A stretch of DNA of 64,000 nt from positions 496,001 to 560,000 of the forward strand of contig NZ_JBHTFQ010000002.1 in assembly GCF_042666235.1 (NCBI RefSeq), read 5' to 3'. The notes beneath the pieces are model-generated. The model searched no databases, was not told the DNA's origin, and worked only from the letters and a program-made list of their open reading frames with translations. Positions 59,141 through 64,000 of this stretch are shown in pieces. The position numbers and the translations under genes were made by a program. Within the stretch, counting starts at the first letter, position 1; every line of letters begins with the position of its first letter. Origin of the DNA: Halodurantibacterium daqingensis. Its GTDB lineage: Bacteria > Pseudomonadota > Alphaproteobacteria > Rhodobacterales > Rhodobacteraceae.

Positions 59141-59980
59141 GCCGACCATGCGCCGGATATCCTCCGGCGTCGCCCCCTCGGCGCGATAGGCGCGGATGGC
59201 GCGCGCGTCGTCCCGCTTGGCCAGACGCTTGCCATGCTCATCTCGGATCAGGTCGTGATGCCAATAGTTTGGGTGGGGAAGCTCCAGCAAAACCTGAAGA
59301 AGGCGATGGATTGGCGTTGCGCTGAACAGATCGACGCCGCGCACGACTTCGGTGACCCGCTGCGCCGCATCATCCACCACCACCGCAACGTGATAGGATG
59401 TTCCGATATCCCGCCGCGCCAGAACCACGTCCCCCAGTTCCGCAACAAGCTGGTCGGGATCGAGCCGGTGCCAGCCGGGATAAAGCGGCCCGTTTTCCTG
59501 AAAGCCCGCGTTGCCCAGAGACGCCACCGCGCGCCGCATATCCAGGCGGAGGGCGTCGTCCGGCCCGGCCTCCTCCATGCCACGTCCGCGGCATGTCCCG
59601 GGATAGATTACCGCGTCCGGGCCGACCGGAACTCCCTCCTGCGGCGCCGACAGCGCCGCCTTGATGTCGGCGCGGGTGCAGCGGCATGGATAGATCAAGC
59701 CCGACATTCCAAGCCGCCCCAGCGCCGCGCGATAGCTTCCCATCCGGTCCGACTGGCGAAAGGGTCTTGGCCAGCTCAGGCCAAGCCACTGAAGATCCTC
59801 GTAAATGGCTTGTTCGAATTCCGGACGACAGCGGGGCCGATCAATATCCTCCATGCGCAACAGAAAGCTGCCCCCGACAGCCTGCGCGCGATCCCAGGCT
59901 GTCAGCGCCGAAAACGCATGCCCCAGATGCAGCAGACCCGTGGGCGAGGGCGCAAAGCGCGTGCGGTAGTCAGGCCGCAT
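59135..59980 (-). CDS. gluQ: Glutamyl-Q tRNA(Asp) synthetase
   Basis: A 281-residue GluRS-like protein that lacks the anticodon-binding domain. It has the class I motif LLHLGHAFSAL (HIGH-like, about 16-26), LRMEDIDRPR, a zinc site YPCRCTRADI...YPGTC, and GKRLAKRDDA (KMSKS-like) near 253-262. It attaches glutamate to queuosine of tRNA-Asp. The start at 59980 fits the family and overlaps the end of trmFO by 11 bases. Confidence 0.93.
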   Translation of the reverse strand: MRPDYRTRFAPSPTGLLHLGHAFSALTAWDRAQAVGGSFLLRMEDIDRPRCRPEFEQAIYEDLQWLGLSWPRPFRQSDRMGSYRAALGRLGMSGLIYPCRCTRADIKAALSAPQEGVPVGPDAVIYPGTCRGRGMEEAGPDDALRLDMRRAVASLGNAGFQENGPLYPGWHRLDPDQLVAELGDVVLARRDIGTSYHVAVVVDDAAQRVTEVVRGVDLFSATPIHRLLQVLLELPHPNYWHHDLIRDEHGKRLAKRDDARAIRAYRAEGATPEDIRRMVGL

Positions 59981-61322
59981 CCTGCGCGGCCTGTCCGAGC
60001 CAGGCCGTGAAGGCCGCCTTGGCACGATCGGTATAGGCCTTGTAGCGATCCTTGCGGCCGCGCCGCCCGCCCTTGGCATCAATCGGCGGGAAAAGCCCGA
60101 AATTCACGTTCATCGGCTGGAAGGTCTTTGCCTCGGCACCGCCGGTGATATGGGTCACCAATGCGCCCATCGCGGTTTCGGGCGGCGGCGGCGCAATCGG
60201 ACGGCCAAGGATGTCACCCGCCGCAAGCCGGCCGGCCAGAAGCCCCATCGCCGCACTTTCCACGTAGCCTTCGACGCCGGTGATCTGCCCGGCAAAGCGG
60301 ATGTGAGGCCGTGTCCGCAGGCGCATCTGATCGTCCAGAAGCGTCGGGGAATTCAGGAAGGTGTTCCGATGAATCCCGCCAAGCCGCGCGAACTGCGCAT
60401 TTTCCAGGCCCGGGATCATCCTGAAAACAGAGGTTTGCGCGCCATACTTCATCTTGGTCTGAAAGCCGACGATATTGTAGAGCGTGCCCAGCTTGTTGTC
60501 GCGGCGCAGCTGCACCACCGCGTAGGGCTTCACCTCGGGCTGATGGGCATTGGTAAGGCCCACGGGCTTCATCGGGCCAAAGCGCAGGGTCTCGCGGCCG
60601 CGCTCGGCCATGACCTCGATCGGCAGGCAACCGTCGAAATAGCCGGCAGTTTCGCCCGGCTTGAACTCGGTCTTTTCGGCCGCAAGAAGCGCATCGATGA
60701 AGGCTTCGTACTGATTGCGCGTCATGGGACAGTTGAGGTAGGCGGTCCGTTCTTCCTCGGTTTCGCCCTTGTCATAGCGCGACTGCGCCCAGGCGACCGA
60801 CATGTCGATGCTCTCGGTATAGACGATCGGCGCGATGGCGTCGAAAAAGGCAAGGCTTTCGGCGCCGGTCTCGGTGCGGATCGCTTCGGCCAGGGCCCCC
60901 GAGGTGAGCGGGCCGGTGGCGATGATCCAGCGCCCATCCTCAGGAAGCGACGTGATTTCAGCATCTTCGACGCTGATGTTCGGATGGGATCGCAACTTTG
61001 CGGTCACGGCCTCGGCGAAGGCGTCGCGGTCAACCGCCAACGCACCGCCCGCAGGCAGGGAATGGGCATCGGCCATCGCCATGATCAGCCCACCGGCAGT
61101 CCGCATTTCCCAATGCAGAAGGCCCACGGCATTCTGTTCGTCATCATCCGAACGGAACGAGTTGGAACAGACCATTTCGGCCAGGTTGCCGGTCTGGTGC
61201 GCGAAGGTGCCGACCTTGGGGCGCATTTCGTGGATGACGACGCGCACACCAGCTTCGGCCGCTTGCCACGCGGCCTCGGACCCGGCCATGCCGCCGCCGA
61301 CGATATGAAGTGTCTCTGTCAT
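59970..61322 (-). CDS. trmFO: tRNA (uracil-5-)-methyltransferase, folate-dependent
   Basis: A 450-residue TrmFO (GidA-like flavoprotein) that makes ribothymidine at tRNA position 54 using methylene-THF. The FAD-binding start is LHIVGGGMAGSEAAWQAA. MVCSNSFRSDD near 49-59 has the active-site Cys, and LNCPMTRNQYEAFIDALLAAE and FQPMNVNFGLFPP are family stretches. The ATG at 61322 gives the normal length; further upstream extension reaches into the gyrA gap. gyrA ends 32 bases upstream on the same strand. Confidence 0.95.
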   Translation of the reverse strand: MTETLHIVGGGMAGSEAAWQAAEAGVRVVIHEMRPKVGTFAHQTGNLAEMVCSNSFRSDDDEQNAVGLLHWEMRTAGGLIMAMADAHSLPAGGALAVDRDAFAEAVTAKLRSHPNISVEDAEITSLPEDGRWIIATGPLTSGALAEAIRTETGAESLAFFDAIAPIVYTESIDMSVAWAQSRYDKGETEEERTAYLNCPMTRNQYEAFIDALLAAEKTEFKPGETAGYFDGCLPIEVMAERGRETLRFGPMKPVGLTNAHQPEVKPYAVVQLRRDNKLGTLYNIVGFQTKMKYGAQTSVFRMIPGLENAQFARLGGIHRNTFLNSPTLLDDQMRLRTRPHIRFAGQITGVEGYVESAAMGLLAGRLAAGDILGRPIAPPPPETAMGALVTHITGGAEAKTFQPMNVNFGLFPPIDAKGGRRGRKDRYKAYTDRAKAAFTAWLGQAAQDAA

Positions 61323-61353
61323 GGTCCGGATGTAGCGGGGACGGGCGGGGCGA

Positions 61354-64000
<2,647 letters not shown>

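Overview
The window is GC-rich chromosomal DNA of an alphaproteobacterium of the Rhodobacterales (Rhodobacter/Paracoccus relatives). The clues are the sciP-ctrA pair, the order pyrH-frr-uppS-cdsA-dxr-rseP-bamA-skp-fabZ-lpxA-lpxI-lpxB, a flagellar cluster carrying its own sigma-54 gene, and TRAP and oligopeptide transporters. No rRNA, tRNA, CRISPR array or insertion sequence was recognised. Genus cannot be fixed from the sequence alone.

1-11700, catabolism. A truncated FMN-dependent 2-hydroxy-acid dehydrogenase diverges from a TRAP transporter operon with two tandem paralogous binding proteins, DctQ and DctM, and a DUF3237 protein. After a 560-base gap comes a compact hpaF-E-D-G-H-I operon. 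It encodes every step from homoprotocatechuate (3,4-dihydroxyphenylacetate) to pyruvate and succinic semialdehyde. The ring-cleaving enzyme is the class I (VOC) type, and HpaF has Ala where the catalytic N-terminal Pro is expected.

11700-17229, mixed. A secreted OmpA-domain protein with a long acidic Pro/Glu-rich linker, an XdhC-type maturation factor, and a secreted protein of unknown function. A perfect FNR-type box followed by a 12-bp perfect hairpin lies between the first two.

17230-30660, flagellum. fliD-motB-motA on the minus strand; a DUF1566 secreted protein, fliC and rpoN on the plus strand; then a minus-strand operon fliO-P-Q-R-flhB with four poorly known genes at its tail. Strong -24/-12 (sigma-54) promoters lie before fliO and before the DUF1566 gene, with a weaker one before motA. 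This resembles the sigma-54-controlled Fla1 flagellum of Rhodobacter sphaeroides.

31010-37990, transport. An oligopeptide-type ABC transporter (Tat-exported binding protein, two permeases, one fused double ATPase) with an AraC-type regulator upstream.

38122-52406, core genes. miaA diverges from the pyrH-to-lpxB run for UMP kinase, ribosome recycling, isoprenoid/phospholipid precursors, outer-membrane assembly and lipid A. lpxD is absent from its usual place. mnmA closes the block.

52526-64000, cell cycle and DNA. sciP and ctrA with a CtrA box and GANTC sites, ligA-recG, a 40-residue membrane peptide behind a perfect GTTC-N7-GTTC (LexA) box, an IscU-like protein, hisI, gluQ, trmFO, and gyrA running off the right edge.
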